Positions 33,029 to 41,496 of a DNA stretch of 64,000 nt are shown here, one piece after another (within the stretch, counting starts at the first letter, position 1; every line of letters starts with the position of its first letter). Made by a program: the position numbers and the translations under genes. Below the pieces are notes generated by a model. That model saw only the letters and a program-made list of their open reading frames with translations, was not told the DNA's origin and ran no database searches. Source of the stretch: Pedobacter puniceum (GTDB lineage: Bacteria > Bacteroidota > Bacteroidia > Sphingobacteriales > Sphingobacteriaceae); NCBI RefSeq assembly GCF_009674685.1, contig NZ_WKJI01000005.1, forward strand, positions 85,444 to 149,443, written 5' to 3'.

Positions 33029-33721
33029 TTAATCTTGTTGTTTAGGTTGTTGGTATTGATGTATAAAGCTATCAATATCTAAAAAAAGTATCTGGTTGTT
33101 TTTCAACCAATTTAAATCTTTATCCCACCACTTGAAAGAGCGTAAAAATGCAATTTTATTATCATCAAAACGGTATTTAATAGTTTTTGCAGGTACGCCA
33201 CCCACTACACTATAAGGTTCTACATCTTTACTTACCACAGCACCGGCAGCTATAATGGCTCCGTCTCCAATGGTAATACCAGATTTAATAATTGCATTTG
33301 CACCTATCCAAACATCATGGCCAATAATGGTTTCTTCGTACTCCTTAAATAAATCTTTTTTTACTAGGGTTAAACCCGATGCTTGTCCTCTGGTAGAGTA
33401 AAACAAAGGATGGCTAGACACATAACCTGATGATGGATGAGCACCTAAGCCAATCTTTACATTTGGCCCTATACAACAAAATTTCCCAACTTGAGCGTGA
33501 TGAACTTGCGCCTCACGAGCAACATAAGTATAATCTCCGAGGCTAGTATTTCTTAATCTTGCGTATTTATATAAAGTGTTATAATTACCAAAAGAGCAAT
33601 TTTTTACTTCCACCATATATTCTATAGTGAGGTGCTTTTTCCAGAATTTTATCTCTAAGAGGCATTTGGTAAAAAACCATCTTAGCCAAAGTGTTAAAGG
33701 GTTGCTTAATAAAGTCTCCAT
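33029..33721 (-). CDS. CatB-type left-handed beta-helix acyltransferase
   Basis: A 230-residue hexapeptide-repeat acyltransferase of the xenobiotic/CatB-like group. A run of short hexads from about residue 42 (FGNYNTLYKYARLRNTSLGD) is followed by an inserted loop with GAHPSSGYVSSHPLFY, whose His is likely catalytic, then HDVWIGANAIIKSGITIGDG and GGVPAKTIKYRF. It probably acetylates a sugar of the glycan built by this operon. The target cannot be read. It lies between the DUF115-like gene (2 bp) and pseB. Confidence 0.82.
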   Translation of the reverse strand: METLLSNPLTLWLRWFFTKCLLEIKFWKKHLTIEYMVEVKNCSFGNYNTLYKYARLRNTSLGDYTYVAREAQVHHAQVGKFCCIGPNVKIGLGAHPSSGYVSSHPLFYSTRGQASGLTLVKKDLFKEYEETIIGHDVWIGANAIIKSGITIGDGAIIAAGAVVSKDVEPYSVVGGVPAKTIKYRFDDNKIAFLRSFKWWDKDLNWLKNNQILFLDIDSFIHQYQQPKQQD

Positions 33722-33723
33722 AC

Positions 33724-34596
33724 TTAAATTTTAACCCTTTCAAAAGCATCAATAAAAGAGACTTCACTAGCATTATATATTTTACAGCCGCTATAATCAG
33801 CATAAGCTTTTACTCGCTTATAACCAGCAAAAACTTTGGCCCAAGCTGTGAAAATCTCGTTCATATCAAAAGTTTCTTTCAGGTGTAAACCTTTATAAAA
33901 TGGTTTAGCCACTACCTTTTCTTGATTTTCGTAAAAATGGATTTGCTTCACACAAAGTATGTTATTCTCATCTACAAAAATATCTTGATGCCATGTATGG
34001 TCGGCTCCCAAAATATAAACTTCTTTAAATCTTAAATTTATACATAAAAAGCAACAAGCCACTAAAACATTTTGACATTGCGGCATTGCCCAATTATTTT
34101 TAAACAGCCAATTACCAATATTTTGGAAGCCTTTATAAATAGTATAATTATAAAATTGAATGTTTACCTCAGGATTTTGGTTTTTTAATGCACTTAAATA
34201 AGATGATTTTCTTGCACTCCGCGGAATAAATAAAGTAAGCCTCCAGTTAGTTTTGCTTTTTATAGCTTCAAAAATATCTTTGGTTAAAGTACTATCAGAT
34301 AACCAAAGACCGGGGTCATGCATAACATAATAGCTAGGCTTTAGTTGCTCATATTCTGCTGTTAGTGCAAAGCTATTAACGCAAACAAGTGTGTTTTGTC
34401 TAATAAAATCGGCATGCTTGGTTAATGATTGTTTTAAAGAAGGGCCATTTCCTAAAATAATACACTTATTGATATTTGCATGAGGTATTTTTCCAGAACC
34501 TGATTTCAATAAAATCTTTAAAAGCGAAAAAAAAAGGTTTATACAGTTAGAAAAAAACCAACTTATCTTATTATATAAATTTTCTAACCTTTGCAT
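33724..34596 (-). CDS. DUF115/Maf-like protein, candidate pseudaminic acid transferase
   Basis: A 290-residue cytoplasmic protein. The segment CIILGNGPSLKQSLTKHADF and the following VCVNSFALT...YYVMHDPGLW recall the DUF115 (MAF_flag10) domain, which in Campylobacter and Aeromonas is part of motility-associated factors that attach pseudaminic acid to flagellin. No flagellar genes are seen here, so another acceptor is likely. It is the first gene of the pse operon. A TTG nine bases upstream (34605) lies within a -7 promoter box, so ATG at 34596 is taken as the start, possibly leaderless. Family assignment is from motif memory. Confidence 0.6.
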   Translation of the reverse strand: MQRLENLYNKISWFFSNCINLFFSLLKILLKSGSGKIPHANINKCIILGNGPSLKQSLTKHADFIRQNTLVCVNSFALTAEYEQLKPSYYVMHDPGLWLSDSTLTKDIFEAIKSKTNWRLTLFIPRSARKSSYLSALKNQNPEVNIQFYNYTIYKGFQNIGNWLFKNNWAMPQCQNVLVACCFLCINLRFKEVYILGADHTWHQDIFVDENNILCVKQIHFYENQEKVVAKPFYKGLHLKETFDMNEIFTAWAKVFAGYKRVKAYADYSGCKIYNASEVSFIDAFERVKI

Positions 34597-34602
34597 GAAG
34601 CA

Positions 34603-34639
34603 CAAATTTAAAAATATTTAATTAGCTTTCGCAGCTAAT
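34603..34639 (-). promoter_or_regulatory. candidate promoter and operator of the pse operon
   Basis: On the minus strand a perfect -7 box TAAATTTG (34610 to 34603) precedes the ATG at 34596, so transcription would start at or next to the start codon. In the -33 region lies an inverted repeat ATTAGCT-TTCGC-AGCTAAT (34621-34639), located between the divergent pse operon and the GT2 gene. No good TTTG -33 element is visible. Confidence 0.45.
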
Positions 34640-34655
34640 AAAAAAGCCAGTAAAA

Positions 34656-35399
34656 TTGCTTATGCAAAAAGAAAAGCCTCTTTTGTCTGTTGTTACCATT
34701 GTTTATAACGATGCAAAACATATAAAAAGAACCATGCTTTCTGTTTTAAATCAAACATATAAGCATATACAGTATATTATTATTGACGGTGCTTCTAAAG
34801 ACGGAACGGTAGATATCATTAAAAAATATCAAGATAACTTGTTTTATTTTAGTTCTGAACCAGATAAAGGTATTTACGATGCCATGAATAAAGGTTTGGC
34901 TGTTGCCACTGGAGATTATGTTCTTTTTATGAACTCTGGCGACGAGATATATGCTTTAGATACTGTAGAAAAAGTTTTCGCTTGCGCTGATGGTGCTGAT
35001 ATCTATTACGGAGAAACACTGCGTATTAATGAAAAACTAGAAAGTTTAGGTCCAAGAAAACATCTTACACCAGAGCAGTTCTCATGGAAAAGTTTTAAGT
35101 ATGGGATGAATGTTGGGCATCAAGCTATTTATGTGAAGAGAGCATTAGCACAACCTTATGATTTAAAATATCGCTTAAGCGGAGATATAGATTGGATTTT
35201 AAAAATTGCTAAGAGAGCCAAATATATTGTTAACACCCAAATGTATGTGGCTAAGTTTTTAGAAGGAGGCGCCTCTAAGCAAAGGCAAAGAGAGAGTCTA
35301 AAAGAACGTTATCTTATTCTTCAAAAATATTACGGTTTTTGGCCTAATATTTTTAATCACTTCATCATTACGCTAAAAGCGATATTGAAAAAACAGTAA
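34656..35399 (+). CDS. GT2 family glycosyltransferase
   Basis: A 247-residue GT-A glycosyltransferase. It opens LLSVVTIVYNDAKHIKRTML, with IIIDGASKDGTVDII, then the EPDKGIYDAMNKGL motif and FMNSGDE carrying the metal-binding acidic residues. It resembles WcaA-type GT2 enzymes that add sugars to surface polysaccharides. A second ATG two codons in (34662) is equally plausible. It is divergent from the pse operon and shares its short intergenic region. Confidence 0.85.
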   Translation: MLMQKEKPLLSVVTIVYNDAKHIKRTMLSVLNQTYKHIQYIIIDGASKDGTVDIIKKYQDNLFYFSSEPDKGIYDAMNKGLAVATGDYVLFMNSGDEIYALDTVEKVFACADGADIYYGETLRINEKLESLGPRKHLTPEQFSWKSFKYGMNVGHQAIYVKRALAQPYDLKYRLSGDIDWILKIAKRAKYIVNTQMYVAKFLEGGASKQRQRESLKERYLILQKYYGFWPNIFNHFIITLKAILKKQ

Positions 35400-35420
35400 A
35401 AAAACGTCTAGAAACAACAA

Positions 35421-35452
35421 TCCCGATGTGGTTAGCATCGGGACTTTAGGTT
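35421..35452 (+). terminator. hairpin terminator between the GT2 gene and yfhO (convergent)
   Basis: TCCCGATG (35421-35428) pairs with CATCGGGA (35436-35443) with a 7-nt loop, followed by a modest T-rich stretch. Positioned 22 bp after the GT2 stop and before the convergent yfhO-like gene end. Confidence 0.6.
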
Positions 35453-35465
35453 TTTACTGGTTGGT

Positions 35466-37949
35466 TTAAGCTTTCAACTTTTGTATTCTCTCTTTATAAA
35501 ATGCAAAAGCTAGGATTAAAGATAATAGTATTGAACCAATTAACGAAATTTTTTCTCCAAAATAATAAGACTCTGGTTCAAATTTCCACTCTAAAGTATG
35601 ATTTCCGCCAGGTAATTTGGCTGCTCTTAGTAAATAATTGGCTCTTATATATGGTTTTTCTTCGCCGTCTATATATAATTTCCATCCTTTAGGATACCAA
35701 ATCTCTGAAAACACTGCTAAAGCACTTTTACCAATAGAATATTCGTATTTCAGATGGTCTGGATGATAGCTTGTTAAATTAATTTTGCCGTTAAAGCTTG
35801 TACCTAAATTTTTATCATCTAGTTGCGCTTTAAACTCATCATGAATGATAGCTTCTTTCTTAGGGTCAAAAGAGCTAATAGCAATCATTTCTTCATCGTT
35901 GTTTTTAACAAACTGTACTTTATCTACAAACCAAGCATTACCACAGGCAGTGCTATTAACCTGCATAGAGGTGTTTTGTCCATCTTTGCCAGGGGTAATA
36001 AAATACTTGGTATTCAGCATGTCTAAAACATCCTGATTCATACTTGCAGTAAATTGTTTTTCTATAACTTCTTGGAATCTTTTAAGCTTTGCTGCATGAT
36101 ATCCTCCAACTGTTTTATGGAAATAAGTGGCGTTAGCACTAGAAAAAGTTGGGATAGTTAAATCTAAAACTCTGTAATTTGGGTCTGGGTCACGTAATAT
36201 AAACTCGTCAACCTCTCTGGTTTTAAATTGTTGGTCTATAACAGCTTTAGCAACAAAGTTTTCGTTGTTTAAATAACGTTTATCTACAGACCATAAATCA
36301 GTAACAATTAATACGCCTAAAGCTAAAGTTCCTAAAGTAGCATTTATTTTTTTGCTAATAATGGCCCATAAAATACCTGCACCTACGGCAATAAAAATTA
36401 GGGTTCTTAAAGCATCAGCTTTAAATAAGCTAATTCTGTCTTCTACTAAAGCTTGTGCTATGCTATTAGCAAAAGACATATCACCAGTTACTTGGTTAAG
36501 TTGGTTTATAAAGTCTTGATGGTTATCTGCTTTAAAGCTGAATAATAAAGTTGGTATAGCTAGTAGAACAACAACAATCCCACCTATAATATAACTTGTT
36601 TTCTTTAATGCGTTTAAGATAGCTTTTTGGTCTTTATCGGTTTTTAAAATCTCGGCGAAAGCCAAAATAGCTAAAATTGGAATACATAAAGAGGCAATAA
36701 CTAGGGTAGATTCTACCGCTCTAAACTTGTTGTATAGCGGGAAATAATCGAAAAATAAGTCAGAAATAAGACTGAAATTTTTTCCGAATGACAAGAACAG
36801 GCTTAATAAAGTAGCACCTAATAGCCACCATTTTAAACGGCTTTTTACAATAAATAATCCTAAAACAAATAAGAAAAATACAAAAGCACCAAAATACCAC
36901 GGCCCGGAAGTAAACGGTTTTGGTCCCCAATAGCTTGGTAATTGTCTTGCAAAGTCTAATGATTGATTGATATCTATCCCTTTTGAAGTGAGGTTTTTTA
37001 CTACTTCAGATTTTTCATCTAGTAAGGATGCCGAGCCACCACCATAAGCATTAGGAATTAAAAAAGTGATAGACTCTCCAACTCCTTGACTCCATTGGTA
37101 AGCGTATTCTTTATCTAAACCCGTATTAGTTGGTGCAGCTGCACTGCTCAAATTAGATTTTCCTCTGATAGATAATTGGCCATACTCATAGGTAGTCCAT
37201 AACATGCTGGCATTTATAATAACAGCAATAAGTACAGCACCTGTTAAGTAACCTATAGATTTAAAGAAATCTTTAGTAAGCTTTTGTTTGTAAGCATGGT
37301 AAAACTCTATTCCTACCAAAATTAATAAAGCTAAGAATAGATAATAAGTCATTTGGATGTGGTTAACCCTAATTTCTAAAGCTAAAAATAAGGCAGTTAA
37401 CGCAGCACCAAGAAGATATTTGCCTCTTAATGTTAATAATATCCCGGCTAAAACAGGCCCAAAAAAACCTATGGCTAGCGCTTTATTGCCATGCCCAGCT
37501 TCTAAGATGATGAAGTTATAAGAAGAAAAAGTGAATGCTAAGGCACCTATGGCAGATAAATAAACGTTTAAATTTTTTTGCTTTTCGTTATAAAGACCTA
37601 GTAAAACATTAAAAAGGAGATAGCTGCCTAGCATATATAATAGTGCCATATCTACCGGATTAGGGAATAAAGCCCTGTAACCTGTCATGATATAAGTGGT
37701 GATGTTTTTAGGATAGGTTGCCCAAATTTGGTATGAAGGCATTCCTCCAAACATACTATTTGTCCATAATGGTGCTTTACCATCTATTTCTTTATACTTC
37801 ATGATTTCCATTTGCATAGCTTTTGCCTGCGAAACGTCATTTTGTACCAGAACTTTTCCTTGGAAAGCAGGTGCGAAATAGATAAAACATAAAACTACGA
37901 ATACACCTATGACAGCCAAGTGTATACCATTCTTCTTAAACCAATTCAT
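35466..37949 (-). CDS. YfhO family large membrane protein
   Basis: An 827-residue multi-spanning protein. About thirteen hydrophobic segments occupy residues 8 to 560, including LAVIGVFVVLCFIYFAPAF at the start, and a soluble C-terminal domain (about 570-800) ends with another helix (FGEKISLIGSILLSLILAFA). The sequence FGGMPSYQIWATYPKN near residue 68 and the late EIWYPKGWKLYIDGEEKP are YfhO hallmarks. YfhO proteins resemble GT-C glycosyltransferases and act on lipoteichoic acid in Gram-positives; in Bacteroidota the role is unclear. A candidate -7 box TATTTTTG lies on the minus strand at 37980 to 37973. Confidence 0.85.
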   Translation of the reverse strand: MNWFKKNGIHLAVIGVFVVLCFIYFAPAFQGKVLVQNDVSQAKAMQMEIMKYKEIDGKAPLWTNSMFGGMPSYQIWATYPKNITTYIMTGYRALFPNPVDMALLYMLGSYLLFNVLLGLYNEKQKNLNVYLSAIGALAFTFSSYNFIILEAGHGNKALAIGFFGPVLAGILLTLRGKYLLGAALTALFLALEIRVNHIQMTYYLFLALLILVGIEFYHAYKQKLTKDFFKSIGYLTGAVLIAVIINASMLWTTYEYGQLSIRGKSNLSSAAAPTNTGLDKEYAYQWSQGVGESITFLIPNAYGGGSASLLDEKSEVVKNLTSKGIDINQSLDFARQLPSYWGPKPFTSGPWYFGAFVFFLFVLGLFIVKSRLKWWLLGATLLSLFLSFGKNFSLISDLFFDYFPLYNKFRAVESTLVIASLCIPILAILAFAEILKTDKDQKAILNALKKTSYIIGGIVVVLLAIPTLLFSFKADNHQDFINQLNQVTGDMSFANSIAQALVEDRISLFKADALRTLIFIAVGAGILWAIISKKINATLGTLALGVLIVTDLWSVDKRYLNNENFVAKAVIDQQFKTREVDEFILRDPDPNYRVLDLTIPTFSSANATYFHKTVGGYHAAKLKRFQEVIEKQFTASMNQDVLDMLNTKYFITPGKDGQNTSMQVNSTACGNAWFVDKVQFVKNNDEEMIAISSFDPKKEAIIHDEFKAQLDDKNLGTSFNGKINLTSYHPDHLKYEYSIGKSALAVFSEIWYPKGWKLYIDGEEKPYIRANYLLRAAKLPGGNHTLEWKFEPESYYFGEKISLIGSILLSLILAFAFYKERIQKLKA

Positions 37950-38015
37950 TTTAATTTATAAGTGTTGAACATCAAAAATAGAAAAATACAAGATATATCA
38001 GCTATGTGAGTATGT

Positions 38016-38185
38016 AAAATAAAAAAGACCTACTCAAAAAGCAGAAGAGGTCTTGGTTTAAAGAGTTAATGAATAATAAAAACCTGATGATAAAATTTAA
38101 GTAAGCTTTAAGAGTTAAGTGAATTCAAATAAAATTTACCTACCCGTTTGGGGTAGGTAAGGTAAATGGTTAAGCCTGTATTTTT
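38016..38185 (-). ncRNA. candidate small RNA with terminator
   Basis: Read on the minus strand, a possible start near 38185 (after TAATCTTTG) leads through a strong 10-bp hairpin at 38160-38136 to an intrinsic terminator, AAGACCT...AGGTCTT (38054 to 38025) followed by TTTTTATTTTAC. The terminator lies upstream of the yfhO promoter and no minus-strand gene precedes it, so it needs a transcript to terminate. About 170 nt. It could alternatively be a yfhO leader attenuator. Confidence 0.35.
38018..38054 (-). terminator. minus-strand intrinsic terminator without an upstream gene
   Basis: The stem AAGACCT/AGGTCTT (38048-38054 with 38025-38031) has a 16-nt loop and, on the minus strand, is followed by a TTTTTATTTT tract. 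It is oriented towards yfhO. Confidence 0.6.
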
Positions 38186-38365
38186 GCGACAAAGATTACT
38201 TGTTTTTTAAGCGAAATAAACCCCTGTATTTCTAAAGATGTTTTCTGGATATGTCAGGTTTATTTTCTCATAAATATTAAAATGAAATGAGTAATAAAGC
38301 CAGCACTATGAAAGAAAACTATCAAACCTTTAAATATTCGTAACTAAAATCAAACAACAATAATT

Positions 38366-38815
38366 ATGAAAAAATCAACTATCCTATTTATGCTGTTTAT
38401 AAGTACAGCATTAGTATTTACTTCTTGTAAAAAAGATGAAGAGCAATCTGAAAAAGAAAGAGTGACAGTATTATTGACAAGTGGAAAATGGTATTATCAA
38501 TCGTTTAACACTTCAAGATGTTTTAATGAGGATTCTTATTGGGAGTTTAAATCTGATGGTTCTGTTATTGATACTTGGAATTTTGAAGGAAGCAGTAGAT
38601 TTTTAGGAAGCAGTAGAAATTTAACTTATACAGTAAGCGAAGATGGAAAAAGCATCACCTTAATAAGTACAGCTGCCAATAGTAGTACTAACACGTATAA
38701 TTTAACAATTACTAGTATTAATGCCTCTGAACTTAAGTTTAGTATTAATTACAGTTCTGGCACATCTGATAACGTAGTTTTAGCTAAAACTGCCTTGGAT
38801 TGTGTCCCATTTTAA
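38366..38815 (+). CDS. lipocalin-like lipoprotein
   Basis: A 149-residue lipoprotein. The signal ends LVFTSC (Cys21), followed by a Lys/Glu linker. The rest resembles small lipocalin-like domains of Bacteroidota: LLTSGKWYYQSF, YWEFKSDGSVIDTW, LTYTVSEDGKSITL and a last strand with LKFSINYSS. These are generally surface or periplasmic and of unknown ligand. It is monocistronic, with a bidirectional terminator after it. Confidence 0.7.
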   Translation: MKKSTILFMLFISTALVFTSCKKDEEQSEKERVTVLLTSGKWYYQSFNTSRCFNEDSYWEFKSDGSVIDTWNFEGSSRFLGSSRNLTYTVSEDGKSITLISTAANSSTNTYNLTITSINASELKFSINYSSGTSDNVVLAKTALDCVPF

Positions 38816-38824
38816 ACTTAAAAA

Positions 38825-38884
38825 TTTAACCACAAAGGAGTGCATAAAGCAAAGTCCTAAATATTTGCACCCTTTGTGGTTAAA
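38825..38884. terminator. bidirectional hairpin between convergent genes
   Basis: TTTAACCACAAAGGAGTGCA (38825-38844) pairs with TGCACCCTTTGTGGTTAAA (38866-38884) with one bulged base. It lies between the lipocalin-like gene and the convergent DUF4834 gene. The CCACAAAGG word is common in intergenic hairpins of this phylum. Confidence 0.65.
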
Positions 38885-38891
38885 ATTAAGA

Positions 38892-39164
38892 TTACTTTAC
38901 CTCTTCATAATCCACAAAATCGCCAGCATTGTCTAGCTTGGGTTCTTTCTTTTGTGGAGGAATATAATCTACCGTGATTTTTCCTTCTGGTTTTGTATGA
39001 GTTTGTTGTTGATACTGATATGCACCACCTTGTTGTTGCTGCATTTTTTCTTGCATTTTATGTATCGCTTTTTTGAATAAAAAAGGCAAGAAAATACGAG
39101 CTAATACTCTTAAAATATAAAGTACACAAATGGTTATAATAATAAATTTCAATAGTCCGCCCAT
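38892..39164 (-). CDS. DUF4834 family membrane protein
   Basis: A 90-residue protein with one N-terminal transmembrane helix (LLKFIIITICVLYILRVLAR), a basic juxtamembrane part, a Gln-rich stretch (MQQQQGGAYQYQQQ) and a conserved acidic end, GDFVDYEEVK. This matches the Bacteroidota DUF4834 family, whose function is unknown. It lies downstream of uvrB on the same strand, 52 bp away, so it may be cotranscribed. Confidence 0.75.
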   Translation of the reverse strand: MGGLLKFIIITICVLYILRVLARIFLPFLFKKAIHKMQEKMQQQQGGAYQYQQQTHTKPEGKITVDYIPPQKKEPKLDNAGDFVDYEEVK

Positions 39165-39216
39165 GATTGCAAATATAGTTTTTTATGTTTTATAAGACCT
39201 TTTTATACAGGAAATG

Positions 39217-41247
39217 TTACTTTCCAAATTTCTCTTCCATCATTTTTTCTAAAGCAAACATTTCATCTCTAAGCTTTGCAGCCAATAAGAAATCCATATC
39301 TTTTGCAGCGGCAAGCATGTCTTTTTTAGTGTTTTCTAACGACTTTTTAAGCTGGGCTTTAGTCATGTATTGTACTATTGGGTCGGCAGCAAGGGTAACT
39401 TCTGCATTGTCTACATAAGTTTGCTGTACGCCACCTTTAAAATCTACTACAGAGGTTTGCTCTATAATAGCTTCTTTAGATTTGCCAACGGTTTTAGGAA
39501 CAATACCATGTTCTTCGTTATATTTAATTTGTTTTTCTCTTCTTCGTTCGGTTTCTTCTATGGTAATCCGCATAGAATCGGTAATCTTATCGGCATACAT
39601 AATAACCCGCCCTCTATCATTACGGGCAGCCCTACCAATAGTTTGTATTAAAGAACGCTCAGATCGTAAGAAACCTTCTTTATCGGCATCTAAAATAGCT
39701 ACTAAAGAAACCTCGGGTAAATCTAAACCTTCTCTTAAAAGGTTAATCCCTATGAGTACATCAAACTCACCCAAACGGAGGCCACGTAAAATTTCTACCC
39801 GTTCTAAAGTTTTTACTTCAGAATGTATATACCGAACTTTAATATTTAACCTATCCATATATTTTGCAAGCTCTTCGGCCATCCTTTTCGTGAGGGTAGT
39901 TACCAAAACACGGTCGCCCTGTTTAATGGTTTTATCTATTTCATCCAACAAATCATCCACTTGGTTAATCACTGGTCTAACCTCAATAAGGGGGTCTAGT
40001 AAACCTGTTGGCCTAATCACTTGCTCTATCACCACCCCTTCGGTTTTCTCTAGCTCATAATCTCCGGGTGTAGCGCTTACATAAATGGTTTGTGGTGCTA
40101 GGTTCTCAAACTCATTAAAATTTAAAGGTCTGTTATCTAATGCGGCAGGCAATCTAAAACCATATTCTACCAAGGATAATTTTCTTGAGCGGTCGCCACC
40201 ATACATGGCTCTTATCTGCGGTACGGTAACATGGCTTTCATCAATCACCATTAAATAGTCATCAGGGAAATAATCTAACAGACAGAATGGCCTCATCCCA
40301 GGTGTTCTACCATCAAAATAACGCGAGTAATTTTCTATTCCAGAGCAGTAGCCCAATTCCCGCATCATCTCCATATCGTAATTAGTGCGCTCTTCTAAAC
40401 GTTTGGCTTCTAAAAATCTGCCTTCGCTCTCAAATTGCTTTTTCCTACTTTCCATATCCTCCCCAATTTGATGGAGCACACTGGTAAATCTATCTCTAGG
40501 CGTAACAAATAAATTTGCAGGGAAAACCGCTACTTGGTCCATTTTTTCTAGGGTTTTACCCGATGCTGGGTCTATAGCCGATATTTCTTCAATATCATCT
40601 CCAAAAAAGGAAATACGATAGGCCATATCCAGATAAGCCGGATAAATATCAACTGTATCGCCTTTAACCCTAAAAGTACCACGCTTAAATTCTACGGTAG
40701 TTCTGGAGTATAAAATCTCTACCAAACGATGCAGAAAAGCATTTCTGCTGATGCGAGTGCCAACTCCAAACCTAAAAACAGAGTTTGAAAAATCCTCGGG
40801 GTTACCCATACCATAAATGCAAGAAATAGAAGATACCACAATAACATCTCTTCTGCCAGACATTAAAGCCGATGTTGTTCTCAAACGTAGTTTTTCTATC
40901 TCCTCATTTATCTGTAAGTCTTTTTCTATGTAGGTGTTTGTTGTTGGTAAAAATGCTTCTGGTTGGTAATAGTCGTAATAAGAAACAAAATAGTTAACTG
41001 CATTATCAGGAAAGAATTGCTTAAACTCTCCGTAAAGCTGTGCAGCTAAAGTTTTATTATGACTTAATATTAAGGTTGGTTTTTGTGTTTGCTCTATTAC
41101 ATTGGCAATGGTAAAAGTTTTACCAGAACCAGTTACCCCAAGCAGCGTCTGATAATTTTCTCCACTTTTAACGCCCTCAACAAGTTGTTTAATGGCTGTT
41201 GGCTGGTCGCCGGTAGGTTTGTAATAAGATTCTATTTTAAATTTCAT
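39217..41247 (-). CDS. uvrB: UvrABC nucleotide-excision repair subunit B
   Basis: A 676-residue UvrB, the damage-verifying helicase-like subunit that works with UvrA and UvrC. Walker A GVTGSGKT is at residues 37-44, the beta-hairpin has YFVSYYDYYQPEAFLP, Walker B region LLDYFPDDYLMVIDESH, motif VI QTIGRAARNDRGRVIMYAD, and the C-terminal UVR helix pair ends EMFALEKMMEEKFGK. The start at 41247 (MKFKIESYY) fits the family better than the ATG three codons upstream. Confidence 0.95.
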   Translation of the reverse strand: MKFKIESYYKPTGDQPTAIKQLVEGVKSGENYQTLLGVTGSGKTFTIANVIEQTQKPTLILSHNKTLAAQLYGEFKQFFPDNAVNYFVSYYDYYQPEAFLPTTNTYIEKDLQINEEIEKLRLRTTSALMSGRRDVIVVSSISCIYGMGNPEDFSNSVFRFGVGTRISRNAFLHRLVEILYSRTTVEFKRGTFRVKGDTVDIYPAYLDMAYRISFFGDDIEEISAIDPASGKTLEKMDQVAVFPANLFVTPRDRFTSVLHQIGEDMESRKKQFESEGRFLEAKRLEERTNYDMEMMRELGYCSGIENYSRYFDGRTPGMRPFCLLDYFPDDYLMVIDESHVTVPQIRAMYGGDRSRKLSLVEYGFRLPAALDNRPLNFNEFENLAPQTIYVSATPGDYELEKTEGVVIEQVIRPTGLLDPLIEVRPVINQVDDLLDEIDKTIKQGDRVLVTTLTKRMAEELAKYMDRLNIKVRYIHSEVKTLERVEILRGLRLGEFDVLIGINLLREGLDLPEVSLVAILDADKEGFLRSERSLIQTIGRAARNDRGRVIMYADKITDSMRITIEETERRREKQIKYNEEHGIVPKTVGKSKEAIIEQTSVVDFKGGVQQTYVDNAEVTLAADPIVQYMTKAQLKKSLENTKKDMLAAAKDMDFLLAAKLRDEMFALEKMMEEKFGK

Positions 41248-41290
41248 GTTTAACAAATATAAATGATTTCAACAGGCTTTAACCAAACAA

Positions 41291-41324
41291 AAAGGGATTT
41301 ACCTTTTAAAAGATAAACCCCTTT
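41291..41324 (-). terminator. minus-strand hairpin with T tract upstream of uvrB
   Basis: AAAGGGATTTA and TAAACCCCTTT (one mismatch) form an 11-bp stem; on the minus strand it is followed by TTTTTGTTTGG. It sits 44 bp before the uvrB start. It could end an unrecognised minus-strand transcript or attenuate uvrB. Confidence 0.4.
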
Positions 41325-41496
41325 GTTGAACCTTAAAATGAACATTCGAAGATGCTCATTTCAAATACGTTAGAGGCTAGCATTTAGTGTTATTATAAGC
41401 TATAATTAATGCTTTTTTACTTTTGAATGATGGAATGATTTTTATGTTAAACAATACTTTAATTGAGGGGTTGTTTAAATGTTTAAAATATTTACA

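Larger units (their letters stand above)
37950..38365. other. gene-free stretch with minus-strand regulatory signals
   Basis: No protein gene is visible in these 416 bp. It holds a minus-strand -7 box for yfhO (37973-37980), a minus-strand intrinsic terminator (38018-38054), a 10-bp GC-rich hairpin (TTACCTACCC/GGGTAGGTAA at 38136-38160) and a weak minus-strand -7-like TAATCTTTG at 38198 to 38190. Confidence 0.5.

Noticed and set aside
38136..38160. 10-bp hairpin as a plus-strand terminator
   Set aside because: No T tract follows on the plus strand and no plus-strand gene ends before it.
39482..40060. 192-residue plus-strand frame opposite uvrB
   Set aside because: It is an antisense shadow of uvrB with serine-rich, non-protein-like composition.
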